Source of the DNA: Vibrio sp. SCSIO 43137
GTDB lineage: Bacteria; Pseudomonadota; Gammaproteobacteria; Enterobacterales; Vibrionaceae
Direction: 5' to 3'
Assembly (NCBI RefSeq): GCF_028201475.1
Contig: NZ_CP116383.1
Location: forward strand, 620,001-684,000
DNA length: 64,000 nt
Under the pieces are notes generated by a model that ran no database searches, was not told where the DNA came from, and worked only from the letters and a program-made list of their open reading frames with translations. A program made the translations under genes and the position numbers. Of the stretch, positions 40,615 through 50,032 are shown piece after piece (within the stretch, counting starts at the first letter, position 1; each line of letters opens with the position of its first letter).

Positions 40615-40901
40615 TGTTCTGACTCCTTCTCTTCAAGAACAAGTGCATTTCCTTCCACCAGACTTTTGGCCAGCTTGTATCTTGCTTTGCTGACTATGTT
40701 GCCAAAGGTCTGCCTTGAAACCCCCATTTGATCAGCGGCCTGCTGCTGACTGAGATTTTGATAGTCAGCCAGACGGAGCGCTTCAAATTCTTCAGAGAGA
40801 AGTTCTACTTTTTCAAGTTTATTCATGGGAACGCCATTGGGCTTAAAACAGCTGTGTGCAGGGCGTCCGCATATCCGGCGGCATTTCTTAGGTCGTGCCA
40901 T
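40611..40901 (-). CDS. UPF0251 (DUF134) helix-turn-helix protein
   Basis: 96 aa from ATG 40901, which has AGGAGA upstream; the frame extends to 40955 but would run into the operator. The family start MARPKKCRRICGRP carries Cys7, Cys11 and Cys18, suggesting a metal or Fe-S site; residues about 32-75 form a sigma-region-4-like helix-turn-helix (LSQQQAADQMGVSRQTFGNIVSKAR). First gene of a three-gene operon with NifX-like and NqrM-like proteins; it most likely binds the palindromes just upstream (inferred). Confidence 0.85.
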   Translation of the reverse strand: MARPKKCRRICGRPAHSCFKPNGVPMNKLEKVELLSEEFEALRLADYQNLSQQQAADQMGVSRQTFGNIVSKARYKLAKSLVEGNALVLEEKESEQ

Positions 40902-40938
40902 GTTCTCTCCTGAGGTCAGTGGGGCTACTATACGATCA

Positions 40939-40991
40939 TTATTGGCATATGCCAATAACTTAAAGAAAAAATAAATAGCATATGCCAGTAA
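40939..40991 (-). promoter_or_regulatory. Two operators centred on GGCATATGCC upstream of the UPF0251 operon
   Basis: 40939-40958 is a perfect 20-bp palindrome with arms TTATTGGCAT/ATGCCAATAA. A second, partly degenerate copy (AGCATATGCCAGTAA core) is centred 33 bp away at 40981-40982, about three helical turns, so both face the same side of the DNA. They lie 38 bp and more before the UPF0251 start, fitting autoregulation. Confidence 0.75.
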
Positions 40992-41071
40992 TTTTTATTC
41001 TAGCCTAAGTTGTTTTGTAATTCGAGAAGGCGGCGCAGATAGCGCCACCTAATGCTTATGCTCAACGGATA

Positions 41072-41500
41072 TTAGGGCAACGGGACAATCAGAATATCGA
41101 TTGGACTGGACTTAAGGATCTGCTTGGCTGAAGAAAGAATGCTATGCCAGAAGTCCTGATGATGGCCACATACAATCAGATCGACATGGTGAAGTCGTAC
41201 AGCATCCTCCAGTTCATCAACAATATCCCCGGCACCGACAAGACTCATCTTGATGGGATAGTCACTGTTATCGATAAAAACTTGTAATACCTGATGGGAC
41301 TGTTTAATCGCTTTTTCTGATGCATGGGAGATAATTTCTGCATTGGTAACCTGCCCGGGATAGATCTCACCAAAGCGCTGCTCTACATGAATCAAAGAAA
41401 GTTCACTATTGAGTGCTTTTGCCAGAGCAGTTGCTTTCTCAACAAGGATCCGGCTCTCTTCAGTCAGGTCTACGGCGACTAATATATGTTGGTAGCTCAT
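41072..41500 (-). CDS. Universal stress protein (UspA family)
   Basis: 142 aa single-domain Usp from ATG 41500, preceded by GAGGGA; an upstream in-frame extension to 41575 is not family-like. The fold is clear: YQHILVAVDLTEESRILVEKATALA at the start and the C-terminal LIVCGHHQDFWHSILSSAKQILKSSPIDILIVPL. The usual ATP-binding G-x2-G-x9-G-S/T loop is degenerate here (GHHQDFWHSILSSAK), pointing to the non-ATP-binding UspA subgroup. Cytoplasmic stress-survival role, partner unknown. Confidence 0.88.
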   Translation of the reverse strand: MSYQHILVAVDLTEESRILVEKATALAKALNSELSLIHVEQRFGEIYPGQVTNAEIISHASEKAIKQSHQVLQVFIDNSDYPIKMSLVGAGDIVDELEDAVRLHHVDLIVCGHHQDFWHSILSSAKQILKSSPIDILIVPLP

Positions 41501-41697
41501 CGTTTTTCCCTCATTGCTGAACCTTACTATAAGCATAGTCTTATTCCTTCTGAACGGCAGAAGATTCCTGAGCATTGTCGGCCTTTCCCGTATATGAAAA
41601 AACCATCAACCTTATACAGTTTGAGTAGCTGATTGCTCTGGAGAGGTGGCTCTGTTGGACTACACTTTCTTTAGAGGTGAACAGGGAGGTTAATGTG

Positions 41698-42264
41698 ATG
41701 TGTGGACGGTTAAATGTAATTGATGACCCACTGGCTCAGGCGGTCAGTGCGACACTGGGAATTACGTTTTATCCAAGGACTAACCGTGATCTCAGGCCGA
41801 CACAACACGTTTCGGTTATCGGAACGGAAGGGTACTCACTTACCCAGTTGGAACTGCTTTGGGGGATAAAGCCGGAATGGGCTAAAAAGGTGATTATTAA
41901 TGCTCAGGCAGAAAGTGTTGCCAGTAAGCCGACATTCAAATCTGCTTTTCGCCACCAGAGGGTAATTGTCCCTGTCAATGGTTGGTATGAATGGAAAGGG
42001 GAAAAGGGGAAAAAAGATAAGTACCTGTTTTCAGATCCAGAGAGTCAGCCCCTTTTTATGGCTGGTATTGCCCTTGAGCAGAGCGGTCATCTGGTAACCC
42101 TTACCACACAACCTAACCGTCAATATGCTCAGTACCATCACAGAATGCCTCTGTTGTTCGATTCAGATCAGCTAGAACTCTGGTTACATGGCGGCGTTGA
42201 AGATGCAGGTCAGCTGCTTAGCCGTATTTACAATAGGGAGTTAATAGCAGAAATAGAGCATTAG
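41698..42264 (+). CDS. SRAP-domain protein (YedK/HMCES family)
   Basis: Forms a covalent thiazolidine link to abasic sites in single-stranded DNA, shielding them. The ATG at 41698 is chosen because the catalytic Cys must be residue 2 after Met removal (MCGRLN); 188 aa. Other active-site elements are VPVNGWYEWKG (Glu) and YHHRMPLL (His). GGGAGG lies 10 bp upstream. It is monocistronic. The frame opens at a GTG at 41677, which would bury Cys2 and is rejected. Confidence 0.92.
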   Translation: MCGRLNVIDDPLAQAVSATLGITFYPRTNRDLRPTQHVSVIGTEGYSLTQLELLWGIKPEWAKKVIINAQAESVASKPTFKSAFRHQRVIVPVNGWYEWKGEKGKKDKYLFSDPESQPLFMAGIALEQSGHLVTLTTQPNRQYAQYHHRMPLLFDSDQLELWLHGGVEDAGQLLSRIYNRELIAEIEH

Positions 42265-42337
42265 ATATCAGCGGGGGTAAAGATGTTAGATACTCCTTTA
42301 GATATTGATCGACAATCTAACATCATCCTTGTCCTGA

Positions 42338-42544
42338 TTAATTGATAAAGCCTTGCTCTCCAAGTGACTCGGCTTTATGTGTAGCCTGAGGGTAAAAGAC
42401 CTGCTGTTCACAGCATGGGCATGTAGGTAACTTGCCGACTTCTTCATCAATATCAACCACGATATTACAGTTTTTACAAAGATAGCTCCCCTTAGCCGCT
42501 TCTTCTCCGGTGATTAAGCAACAGACATCATCATAATGATTCAT
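42338..42544 (-). CDS. Small zinc-ribbon/rubredoxin-like protein
   Basis: 68 aa with two CxxC knuckles, YLCKNCN and LPTCPCCEQQ, plus Cys8-Cys9 near the start. The 18-residue-plus spacing is typical of zinc ribbons or small rubredoxin-like proteins. AAGGAG lies upstream of the ATG at 42544. I do not recognise the family; a structural zinc or redox role is possible. The neighbours give no clue. Confidence 0.7.
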   Translation of the reverse strand: MNHYDDVCCLITGEEAAKGSYLCKNCNIVVDIDEEVGKLPTCPCCEQQVFYPQATHKAESLGEQGFIN

Positions 42545-42780
42545 TCGTATACTCCTTTATAGGTATCACTGGCATTAGTTATAGTTGAAAGTTGGTTAAA
42601 AAGCGAACAGCGTACTGAATAGATTCAAGGGTGATCTCGCATTTTTATGAAATACAGTGAAAGAACTATTGGTTACTGTGATGTTTGAGCTAATTAGTGA
42701 ACTGTAATTTTGCTTGGTTTCTTTGTTTTGTTTGGCTTACTGCTTTATTTGCTTCTTTTTGTTTAAAGTGGTGCGCCAAT

Positions 42781-42808
42781 AAATAAAGCCCTTAACAGGG
42801 CTTTATTT
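42781..42808 (-). terminator. Terminator of the Cache chemoreceptor gene
   Basis: AAATAAAGCCC-ttaaca-GGGCTTTATTT lies 28 bp beyond the stop of the minus-strand receptor gene, with T-rich flank in that direction. Confidence 0.75.
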
Positions 42809-42836
42809 ACTGATAGTTACGGGCCAAAGCTTCAAC

Positions 42837-44906
42837 TTAGACCTTAAATTTTCCGACCAGCGAGCTTAATTGGTCATTCGCTGCGGCAAGATTTTGGGTA
42901 CTGTCCAGCGTCGCTTTACCGTTGTCTGTCAGGTTGAGCACCATCTCCCGGATGTTGGTCATGTTGCGGTTTACCTCTTCGGTTACCGAGCTTTGCTCTT
43001 CTGAAGCGGTGGCAATCTGGGTGCTGAGATCATTAATCTGCGTAATAGAGTCACTCATAGAGTCCAGACCTTCCGCTACCCGATCGGCATTTTCAGCCGT
43101 TTGTTCACAACTCTGTTTGGTTTCATCCATGGCTGATACGGCCTGAGCGGCATCTTTCTGTAAGCGTTCCAGCAGTTCATTAATTTCCTGAGTGCTGCTT
43201 TGAGTACGGGATGCCAGCGCACGAACTTCATCGGCTACTACAGCAAACCCTCTCCCTTGTTCGCCGGCTCTTGCTGCTTCAATGGCGGCGTTTAGTGCCA
43301 GTAGGTTTGTCTGTTCTGCAATATCACCAATCACACCCAACACATTAACAATTTCTTTGGTGTTGTCATTCATGGTGTGGATGTTATTTGCTGCATTATC
43401 TACCTCACTCATAAGGGTAGACATACTCAGGCTGGCCTGTGTGACACTCTCTTTAGAAGCGCTGGCTTCAAGATTGGCTTGCTGGGTATTTTTAGCGGTA
43501 TCCGCCGCACTCTGGGCGACGGTTTCAGCGGTAGCGCTCATCTCAGTGATGGCGGTAACCACCTGCTCAGTCTCCGCTGAGTGGGCGATTAGTGCCTGAT
43601 TGCTTGTTTCTGATTGCTTACTCAGCTCCTGAATACTATCAGTAATATGGGTACTGGCCGCCGTTACTTCTTTGATCATGGACTGCAGGTAGATAATAAA
43701 GTCATTTACAGAGTTACCGATATCGCCCAGCTCATCCTGATTTTTGATTTCAACTCTGGAGGTGAGATCCGCTTCTCCTGTAGAAAGAGTGTCAATTTTT
43801 TGCTTCAGCTCGACCAGTCCGTTTACCAACCGGTTAATTACCCAGATAGTGATAGCCAGAGATAAAACAATAATGGCTATGCCTATACCGATGCCCTGAT
43901 AGACCTTCTCATCAAAAATTTTGGTGGTGGAACTGATCAGGCTCTCTTCAATGGACATAATGTCACTTTCGTAAGCACCGGTCACAATGGTCCATCCCCA
44001 GTCAGGGAAGATGTTTCTGGCGTAGTTGATTTTGTTTTCGGTTTTTTTAGTGGCCGGATTCTCATACTGAGTCAGTACTACTGCGTCCTCTTTACCACTG
44101 ATAGCAGCGGCAATTTTGCTGGTGGTGCCCAGTGTCTGGCCAATGATCTCATTCTTAGGGTGAGTAAGGATGACACCGTCTTTATCCTGTATCCAGAAAT
44201 AGCCATTCTTACCATAATGGGACGCTTTAACCGCATCCAGAGCGGCATCCAATTTGTCCTGTTTAAGAGTGGTGAGGTACTCACCTGTGGCAATAACCAG
44301 ATTCATAGGAGCAAAAAAGACAGAGGCAGTCAGTTTTTCTTCAATTTGCCCGGTAGCCGGGTTTTTAAAGTAGTAGCTGGAGAAACCGACCTTATCCTGT
44401 TTAGCTGAACTGACGATATCCTGAGCATAATAAATGCCTTTTACATCTTCAGCGTCGGCGGCACTGGTTCCGATAATATCCGTATTTGCGCCATTGGCAC
44501 GGTAGACAATGGAGTCAGCATCATAAGCAAACAGGTAGCGTCCGTTATTCCAGCGATAGTTATTAATAAAGGCAAAAACTGCCGACTCGGACTGCTCAAA
44601 AAAGTCTGAGGATTGATAGATCTTCTCTACAGTATCAGCAAAAACGTTGATCTCATCAGCAAGGGTTGCCTTGATATTCTGAAATTGAGTTTGTTGATAT
44701 AAGTTGGCGATTGAGTAGGTGACGGTATCAACCTGACCGCGAAGGTTATTGTCCTGTAGTTGAGATACTTGCTTATTGACGTTTTCTCTGGCTGTTTGGA
44801 GGACTACTTTTTCGGTAAAAAACAGGTCGGCAACAAAAAAGGCACCTAAGATGAGCAATGCGCTGCTGACCATAAGAATGAGCTTGGCTCGGATTGTTAA
44901 ATTCAT
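42837..44906 (-). CDS. Methyl-accepting chemotaxis protein with periplasmic Cache domain
   Basis: 689 aa transmembrane chemoreceptor. Membrane helix 1 lies at about 9-29, a long periplasmic region (30-340) contains Cache-type elements ([68 protein letters not shown], repeated [17 protein letters not shown]), and membrane helix 2 lies at about 342-362. HAMP and a signalling hairpin follow, with the tip [38 protein letters not shown]. Ligand probably a small organic acid or amino acid, unknown. GAGGAAG precedes the ATG. Confidence 0.93.
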   Translation of the reverse strand: MNLTIRAKLILMVSSALLILGAFFVADLFFTEKVVLQTARENVNKQVSQLQDNNLRGQVDTVTYSIANLYQQTQFQNIKATLADEINVFADTVEKIYQSSDFFEQSESAVFAFINNYRWNNGRYLFAYDADSIVYRANGANTDIIGTSAADAEDVKGIYYAQDIVSSAKQDKVGFSSYYFKNPATGQIEEKLTASVFFAPMNLVIATGEYLTTLKQDKLDAALDAVKASHYGKNGYFWIQDKDGVILTHPKNEIIGQTLGTTSKIAAAISGKEDAVVLTQYENPATKKTENKINYARNIFPDWGWTIVTGAYESDIMSIEESLISSTTKIFDEKVYQGIGIGIAIIVLSLAITIWVINRLVNGLVELKQKIDTLSTGEADLTSRVEIKNQDELGDIGNSVNDFIIYLQSMIKEVTAASTHITDSIQELSKQSETSNQALIAHSAETEQVVTAITEMSATAETVAQSAADTAKNTQQANLEASASKESVTQASLSMSTLMSEVDNAANNIHTMNDNTKEIVNVLGVIGDIAEQTNLLALNAAIEAARAGEQGRGFAVVADEVRALASRTQSSTQEINELLERLQKDAAQAVSAMDETKQSCEQTAENADRVAEGLDSMSDSITQINDLSTQIATASEEQSSVTEEVNRNMTNIREMVLNLTDNGKATLDSTQNLAAANDQLSSLVGKFKV

Positions 44907-45131
44907 AATCTTCCTCGTGTGACAGTTCAGAGGTGGTTAAGAATCCAACGACGTTATTACTATTATTATTAATATGGTAAATGCTTGGTAAGTATATTAT
45001 AAATATCTGAAATTAAACATAAGACCAGTTAGGTATATTGACGGTTTTATTAAATGAGATGTCTGTTTTAACTAAGCACTCTGTTTAGTATAGACAAAGT
45101 GTAATTAAGTTAAACTTTTTCGGGGGCTGCC

Positions 45132-45434
45132 TTATTTGGCAATTTGAGTTTCATCAGCGCAACATTCATCCTGCAAAAAGCCGATAACCTGTTCAAGACA
45201 TTCATAGTTGGCCACACAAAAAAGCGTTCTGCCTTCGCGGCGTTGAGAAATAAGACCGGCAGATGCAAGGCCGGAAATATGGTGTGAAAGGGTAGAACCG
45301 GGAATATTGAGTGCTTGTTGTACACCGCCTACGGCTATGCCCTGAAATCCGGCTTTAACCACACACTTATAGATGCTTAGCCTGGTCGGGTGACCGAGCT
45401 CTTTCAGTGCTTTTGCCACTTGCTTAATATTCAT
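45132..45434 (-). CDS. ArsR/SmtB-family repressor
   Basis: 100 aa winged helix-turn-helix protein: LGHPTRLSIYKCVVKAGF, VGGVQQALNIPGSTLSHHISGLASAGLISQRREGRTLFC. Cys91-Cys92 near the C terminus plus Cys24, Cys73 and Cys79 could form a metal(loid) site. AAGGTGAG precedes the ATG. It is divergent from a permease gene, with two inverted repeats between them, so it likely represses the permease and itself and responds to a metal, metalloid or sulfur ligand (inferred). Confidence 0.9.
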   Translation of the reverse strand: MNIKQVAKALKELGHPTRLSIYKCVVKAGFQGIAVGGVQQALNIPGSTLSHHISGLASAGLISQRREGRTLFCVANYECLEQVIGFLQDECCADETQIAK

Positions 45435-45530
45435 TTGCTACTCACCTTAGGTTGACTAAGCAGATGTTAATGGAAATGCAGTGTGACTGCAAATTAGGCT
45501 ATCTTATTGAAATTAAATAACTAAAAAATC

Positions 45531-45599
45531 ATTTCGATATTTATCGAAATAATGGTTGATCTTATCTCGCAAGTTTCTATAATTCGAAAAATATAGAAA
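45531..45599 (+). promoter_or_regulatory. Permease promoter framed by two inverted repeats
   Basis: A promoter TTGATC-N16-TATAAT lies at 45556-45583. ATTTCGATA-tt-TATCGAAAT (45531-45550) sits just upstream of the -35, and TTTCTATA-N10-TATAGAAA (45574-45599) overlaps the -10 and start region. These are the natural operators for the divergent ArsR-type repressor. Confidence 0.65.
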
Positions 45600-45617
45600 T
45601 ATTTAACGAGGTAAATT

Positions 45618-46679
45618 ATGAGTCCTGAAATTCTCTCTATGGCGAAAGAAACATTAAATATGTTTGCCTTTTTAGCGGCTGAACTGACACTGCTGTTTCT
45701 GCTAATCAGCTACTTTGTGGGAATGTTGCAAGAGTTTATTACACCGGAAAAAATTCAATCCATACTGAGCTCGAAAAATGGCAAAGGCTATATAATTGCT
45801 GCCCTTCTTGGATCCATTACGCCGTTTTGCTCTTGTTCGACAATTCCTTTCCTGAAAGGCTTACTAAGAGCCCGCGCCGGTTTTGGCCCTATGATGGTTT
45901 TCTTGTTCGCCAGTCCATTACTAAATCCAGTTATTATAGGCTTGTTTGTTGTAACCTTCGGCTGGAAAGTCGCACTGTTCTATTTTGCTGTTGCTTTGTC
46001 TGTTTCCGTTATCGGGGGCGTGGTGCTGGAAATGCTCGGTTTTGAACGTTATGTAAAACCGGAAGCGTACACGCAAGCTGACTCTTCTGCCTGTGGTTCC
46101 TCCTGCTCCGGCAGCAAGCCTGAAGAAAAGAAAACCAGTTGTGGTGAGCCGGCAACGGTTAGCTGTACTTCTGCTAGTGAGTCAGTTGAAGTTAAGGCGG
46201 AAGCGGAAATCAGTTGCTGTAACTCTGCAGGTGCTGCAGCCATGGTATTAGAACAACCCAAACCAATCAGCCGTTGGCTAAAAGTATGGCAGTCAACATG
46301 GAAAGACTTTAAGCAGGTATTCCCTTATCTGTTACTGGGTATTTCACTGGGTTCGTTTATCTATGGTTTTATCCCTACCGAGTTAATCGCTAAGTACGCC
46401 GGTGAAGGACATTGGTATGCCATTCCTGTTGCGGCGGTGATTGGTATTCCGCTCTATATCAGGGCCGAGGCAGTCATTCCTTTAAGTGCAGCTCTTGTTC
46501 AGAAGGGTATGGCTCTGGGATCGGTGATGGCGCTGATAATAGGCAGTGCAGGAGCCAGCCTGACAGAAGTTATTTTGCTAAAAGCCATCTTCAAAAATCA
46601 GATGATTGCTGCTTTTCTGGTGGTGATTCTGGGAATGGCGATTGGTGCAGGTTTTGCCTATAGCTATTTGTTCACTTAA
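45618..46679 (+). CDS. YraQ/ArsP-like permease (DUF318) with Cys-rich loop
   Basis: 353 aa inner-membrane permease. Two blocks of about four helices each (about 15-150 and 230-353) flank a hydrophilic loop. The family motif TPFCSCSTIPFLKG (Cys71, Cys73) is present, as is GIPLYIRAEAVIPLSAALVQKG in the second half. The loop at about 155-205 holds Cys159, Cys163, Cys175, Cys183, Cys200 and Cys201, suggesting metal or metalloid capture. ArsP relatives export organoarsenicals; the substrate here is not established. AACGAGG precedes the ATG. Confidence 0.85.
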   Translation: MSPEILSMAKETLNMFAFLAAELTLLFLLISYFVGMLQEFITPEKIQSILSSKNGKGYIIAALLGSITPFCSCSTIPFLKGLLRARAGFGPMMVFLFASPLLNPVIIGLFVVTFGWKVALFYFAVALSVSVIGGVVLEMLGFERYVKPEAYTQADSSACGSSCSGSKPEEKKTSCGEPATVSCTSASESVEVKAEAEISCCNSAGAAAMVLEQPKPISRWLKVWQSTWKDFKQVFPYLLLGISLGSFIYGFIPTELIAKYAGEGHWYAIPVAAVIGIPLYIRAEAVIPLSAALVQKGMALGSVMALIIGSAGASLTEVILLKAIFKNQMIAAFLVVILGMAIGAGFAYSYLFT

Positions 46680-46708
46680 ACAGTTGTCGGTTAGGTTCAG
46701 TTGTTTTG

Positions 46709-46731
46709 AGATGCGTCTTTATGGCGCATCT
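46709..46731. terminator. Hairpin between permease and HD-GYP genes
   Basis: AGATGCG-N9-CGCATCT with a TTGTT tail lies between the two convergent genes, 30 bp after the permease stop. Confidence 0.5.
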
Positions 46732-46747
46732 TGTTATTTGGTTTAAG

Positions 46748-47947
46748 TTAATAATATTGAGAGATATCAATCCCCAGAGAAGCAGGAGCAATGGCTTGTT
46801 CTATTGTCAGATCAGAATGATTCAGCTGTACTGAAGTTACTTCAATAAAGCGGTTATATTTATTGGAGTAGAAGCATTTTACTTCCGGGCTTAATGGCTG
46901 TTTTTTATTCGCCGTCTCAACCAGCCCGACTTTACCGTCACTAAGCTGAACCAGAGAGCCGACCGGATAAATACTGATACAGTTAATAAACTTATACACC
47001 AGTTCCTGATCCAGTTGGTTAGGCGTCATGCTAAGAAGGATCTTAAAGGCATCAGAGGGGCTAAGGCCGCTTTTATAACAGCGCTCTGCCGTCAGGGCGT
47101 CATAAATATCGACAATACTGCTCATCCGGCCATAGAGAGGAATTTCTTCTGCGCTTAACCCCAGTGGGTAGCCCTTACCATCCAGCTTTTCATGGTGCAT
47201 CAGACAGACCATTTTACTTATCTCGGTAATCCCGGGTACATGATGAATTATTTCAGAAGCGTAAACCTGATGTAGCTTCATATGTTCAAATTCTTCAGCA
47301 GAGAGTTTCCCCGGTTTGTTGAGTACTTTACTTTTAACCTTTGTTTTGCCGATATCATGCAACATGCCGCCAATGGCTAGCTGCTTTAATATCTCTCTGT
47401 CAAGTTTGAGGTATTCGCCGAACGTAACCAGAAGGCAGGCTACATTGACTGAGTGCTCCAATAGATAGGTATCTTTATTTCTGAGAGCAGAAACAAATTT
47501 AATCGCATCCGGGTTGATTAGCACCGTCTCAATAACATCTTCAGCCCAGCTATCTAACCGGCCTACATCAATAGGGTTACCTTCAAAGGTATCCTGAAGA
47601 ATCTTAGAAGCCAGCCCTTTTGCTTCGTTGATCAGCTTCTCTGCCCGGTATTTTTTATCTTTAGGCTTTTTACGCAGAGGGCTTTTTGTAGAAGGTGGCG
47701 GAGTTAATTCCTGCTCAACTGGTTTTTCCATCGCTGGTGTGATGGTGCATTTTCTCGAGGAGAGTTTTTTATCTACCCAGATAAACTTCACACCGCTTGC
47801 TATCAGTTGATCGACCCCTTTTTGCTGGGTCACTCTGCCTGGATTGCTTAGTACAACAAGGGAGTTTTTCTCGATCGCAGTAACGAACATACCAAACTGG
47901 ATGTCCTCGATAGCGATTCTTACCGACTCTTCTTGTTTATAATGCAT
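46748..47947 (-). CDS. HD-GYP domain protein (probable c-di-GMP phosphodiesterase)
   Basis: 399 aa. An N-terminal DUF3391-type region (about 5-90, RIAIEDIQFGMFVTAIEKN) precedes an HD-GYP domain (about 140-330). Metal and signature residues are intact: LLEHSVNVA, MLHDIGKTKV (HD) and HHEKLDGKGYPLGL (GYP), so hydrolysis of c-di-GMP is likely. Divergent from an Aer-like receptor gene. It would lower c-di-GMP and favour motility. No strong ribosome site precedes the ATG. Confidence 0.92.
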   Translation of the reverse strand: MHYKQEESVRIAIEDIQFGMFVTAIEKNSLVVLSNPGRVTQQKGVDQLIASGVKFIWVDKKLSSRKCTITPAMEKPVEQELTPPPSTKSPLRKKPKDKKYRAEKLINEAKGLASKILQDTFEGNPIDVGRLDSWAEDVIETVLINPDAIKFVSALRNKDTYLLEHSVNVACLLVTFGEYLKLDREILKQLAIGGMLHDIGKTKVKSKVLNKPGKLSAEEFEHMKLHQVYASEIIHHVPGITEISKMVCLMHHEKLDGKGYPLGLSAEEIPLYGRMSSIVDIYDALTAERCYKSGLSPSDAFKILLSMTPNQLDQELVYKFINCISIYPVGSLVQLSDGKVGLVETANKKQPLSPEVKCFYSNKYNRFIEVTSVQLNHSDLTIEQAIAPASLGIDISQYY

Positions 47948-48234
47948 AGAAATTCATTATTAGAAAACATTGATGTACTAATTGAAATCTTAATCGATTT
48001 CTGGTCTTGCATCCAGAGGCTCTTAATCGTTTAAGCATCATTTTCTTCTGCTTTTATCTTGTATTCAGAATTAAAAGTTCGCGTTATTAATATGTTACTA
48101 ATATAACGTAGCGAAATATTATGTATGACTTTTATATCCTTGTGGTATTAATTTTAACCACATATACTGGCGTCATAATAATTACAAAATTGTCAGTTAG
48201 CTTGTTTGCCTTGGGTTTGCCAACGGAGGAAGAG

Positions 48235-49788
48235 ATGAGCAAAACTGATATGCATGGAAAAAACTATTCAGAGCACCTGAACCTGATTTCCACAACGGAT
48301 CCCGACAGTATAGTCACTTATGCTAATTCTCATTTTTGTGATGTATCTGAATTCACAGAAGAGGATTTGCTGGGCAATCCACATAATGTGGTCCGTCATC
48401 CTGAAATGCCTAAAGCTGCTTTTGCTCAGATGTGGCAGTACCTTAAATCCGGTCAGAGCTGGATGGGGTTGGTAAAAAACCGTTGTAAAGAGGGGGGACA
48501 TTACTGGGTCTCAGCCTTTGTCACCCCGATTAAGGCACAAGACGGTAGTACCACCGAGTATCAATCGGTACGCAGTAAGCCGAGTAAAGAACAAATTGAA
48601 AGGGCTGAACAGACTTACCAGAAATTAAACTCGGGATCGAAAGCCAGTTCATTTCGTATACCTTATCTCAAACTCTCCTTTATTCTTTGCGCTGTTATGC
48701 TGCTGGCTTTTGCTGCCTCAATAATGATGCCTTCGCTTTCTTCCTATCTATCTGTTGCCGGCCTTATATCCGGAGGGACACTTTTGTTTGTGTCTGTTAA
48801 GCAGGCGGGTCGGTTCAGACATATCCGGCAACTGGCTGAACAGAGCTATTCGAATCCATTGATGGAAAAAATCTACACCGGCCACTTTGATGATTTTTCA
48901 ACGGTAGAGTTAGCCCTGATAATGAAAAAGGCTGAGCTAAGAGCGGTTGCCGGCAGAACCGGGGAGACAGCAGAGTGTATTGCAGCCTCTGCTGATAAAG
49001 AGTTTAAGTCGATGCAGGGGGTTGAACGGAGTCTTGAAGAACAGTTCGCTAATACTGAACAGGTTGCTACGGCGGTAGAAGAGTTATCACACTCCATCAG
49101 AGAAGTGGCCGACAGCGCCAGCTCAGCCACCAGTGTTACCGATGAGGCTCAACAGGAGTCTGAAAAAGGACTGGCCAGTATTTCAGAAACTATCGAGGTA
49201 ATTGATCAGCTTTCCGTTGAGCTGGTTAACTCCGGACGTGTCATTAACCAGTTGTCAGAAAGCAGCCAGAAAATAGAGAGTATTCTGGATGTTATCGGCA
49301 ATATCTCCGAACAGACCAACTTGTTGGCTCTCAATGCGGCTATCGAAGCGGCACGAGCCGGCGAAGCAGGACGCGGATTTGCCGTAGTGGCAGATGAAGT
49401 TCGTTCTCTGGCGAACAAAACACGTTCTTCTACTGATGAGATTCAGCAGATGATTGCAGAGCTGCAAAGCAGTGCTGGTGATGCTGTTGAAATCATGGGT
49501 AAAGGAGAGAGTTTATCGCAGCAGTGTTTAACCAGAGCGAATGAAACCGGAGAAGTCCTGAACAACATCTCATCAAGACTGAATGCAGTAACAGACAATA
49601 GCCACCAGATAGCGGTAGCGGTTGAAGAGCAGGCCAGCGTGACACAGGAAGTGAGCCGTAATGTCTCTAATATACGTGTGCTGGCGAACGATACTCTTAG
49701 CTCATCCCGTGAATCTGTCAGCCGGACAGAAGAGTTGGTCGTTAACCTTAACGGCCTGCAAAGGCTGATAAAACAGTTTCAGAGCTAG
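48235..49788 (+). CDS. Aer-like PAS-domain chemoreceptor
   Basis: 517 aa energy/redox receptor. The PAS domain at about 10-110 closely follows the Aer FAD-binding type ([45 protein letters not shown]). A membrane anchor (about 143-190) and the signalling hairpin follow, with tip [37 protein letters not shown]. The start at 48235 is chosen for the ribosome site GGAGGAAGAG right before it; the frame is open to 48121 and that extension would add a membrane helix. PAS placement before the membrane anchor implies sensing of cytoplasmic redox state. Confidence 0.88.
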   Translation: MSKTDMHGKNYSEHLNLISTTDPDSIVTYANSHFCDVSEFTEEDLLGNPHNVVRHPEMPKAAFAQMWQYLKSGQSWMGLVKNRCKEGGHYWVSAFVTPIKAQDGSTTEYQSVRSKPSKEQIERAEQTYQKLNSGSKASSFRIPYLKLSFILCAVMLLAFAASIMMPSLSSYLSVAGLISGGTLLFVSVKQAGRFRHIRQLAEQSYSNPLMEKIYTGHFDDFSTVELALIMKKAELRAVAGRTGETAECIAASADKEFKSMQGVERSLEEQFANTEQVATAVEELSHSIREVADSASSATSVTDEAQQESEKGLASISETIEVIDQLSVELVNSGRVINQLSESSQKIESILDVIGNISEQTNLLALNAAIEAARAGEAGRGFAVVADEVRSLANKTRSSTDEIQQMIAELQSSAGDAVEIMGKGESLSQQCLTRANETGEVLNNISSRLNAVTDNSHQIAVAVEEQASVTQEVSRNVSNIRVLANDTLSSSRESVSRTEELVVNLNGLQRLIKQFQS

Positions 49789-49809
49789 TTTTGCTTATCC
49801 ATCAGACTT

Positions 49810-49833
49810 AAGTGCCACCGTTTAGTGGCACTT
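49810..49833 (+). terminator. Terminator after the Aer-like gene
   Basis: AAGTGCCAC-cgttta-GTGGCACTT with a TGTGTCTT tail, 22 bp after the stop. The rest of the gap to 50032 shows nothing recognisable. Confidence 0.65.
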
Positions 49834-50032
49834 GTGTCTTGCCCGGAACAACTTACTACAAGCTCTAATTTAGGTCTCTTTCCTGAGTTGTTTTGTTTTC
49901 TCACCTTTTATCCCTGTAAATGTGAACCAGCTAGCTGTTTCATAGGGAGTTCTTTTCATATCTGCGATGCAAGTAACCGACTGACTTCTATACTCAAAAT
50001 GGAATTTATATACCAAATGTCAGGGTTAGATT

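Noticed and set aside
45110..45325. 71-codon minus-strand frame overlapping the ArsR gene
   Set aside because: It is a frame-shifted shadow of the ArsR gene and has no ribosome site.
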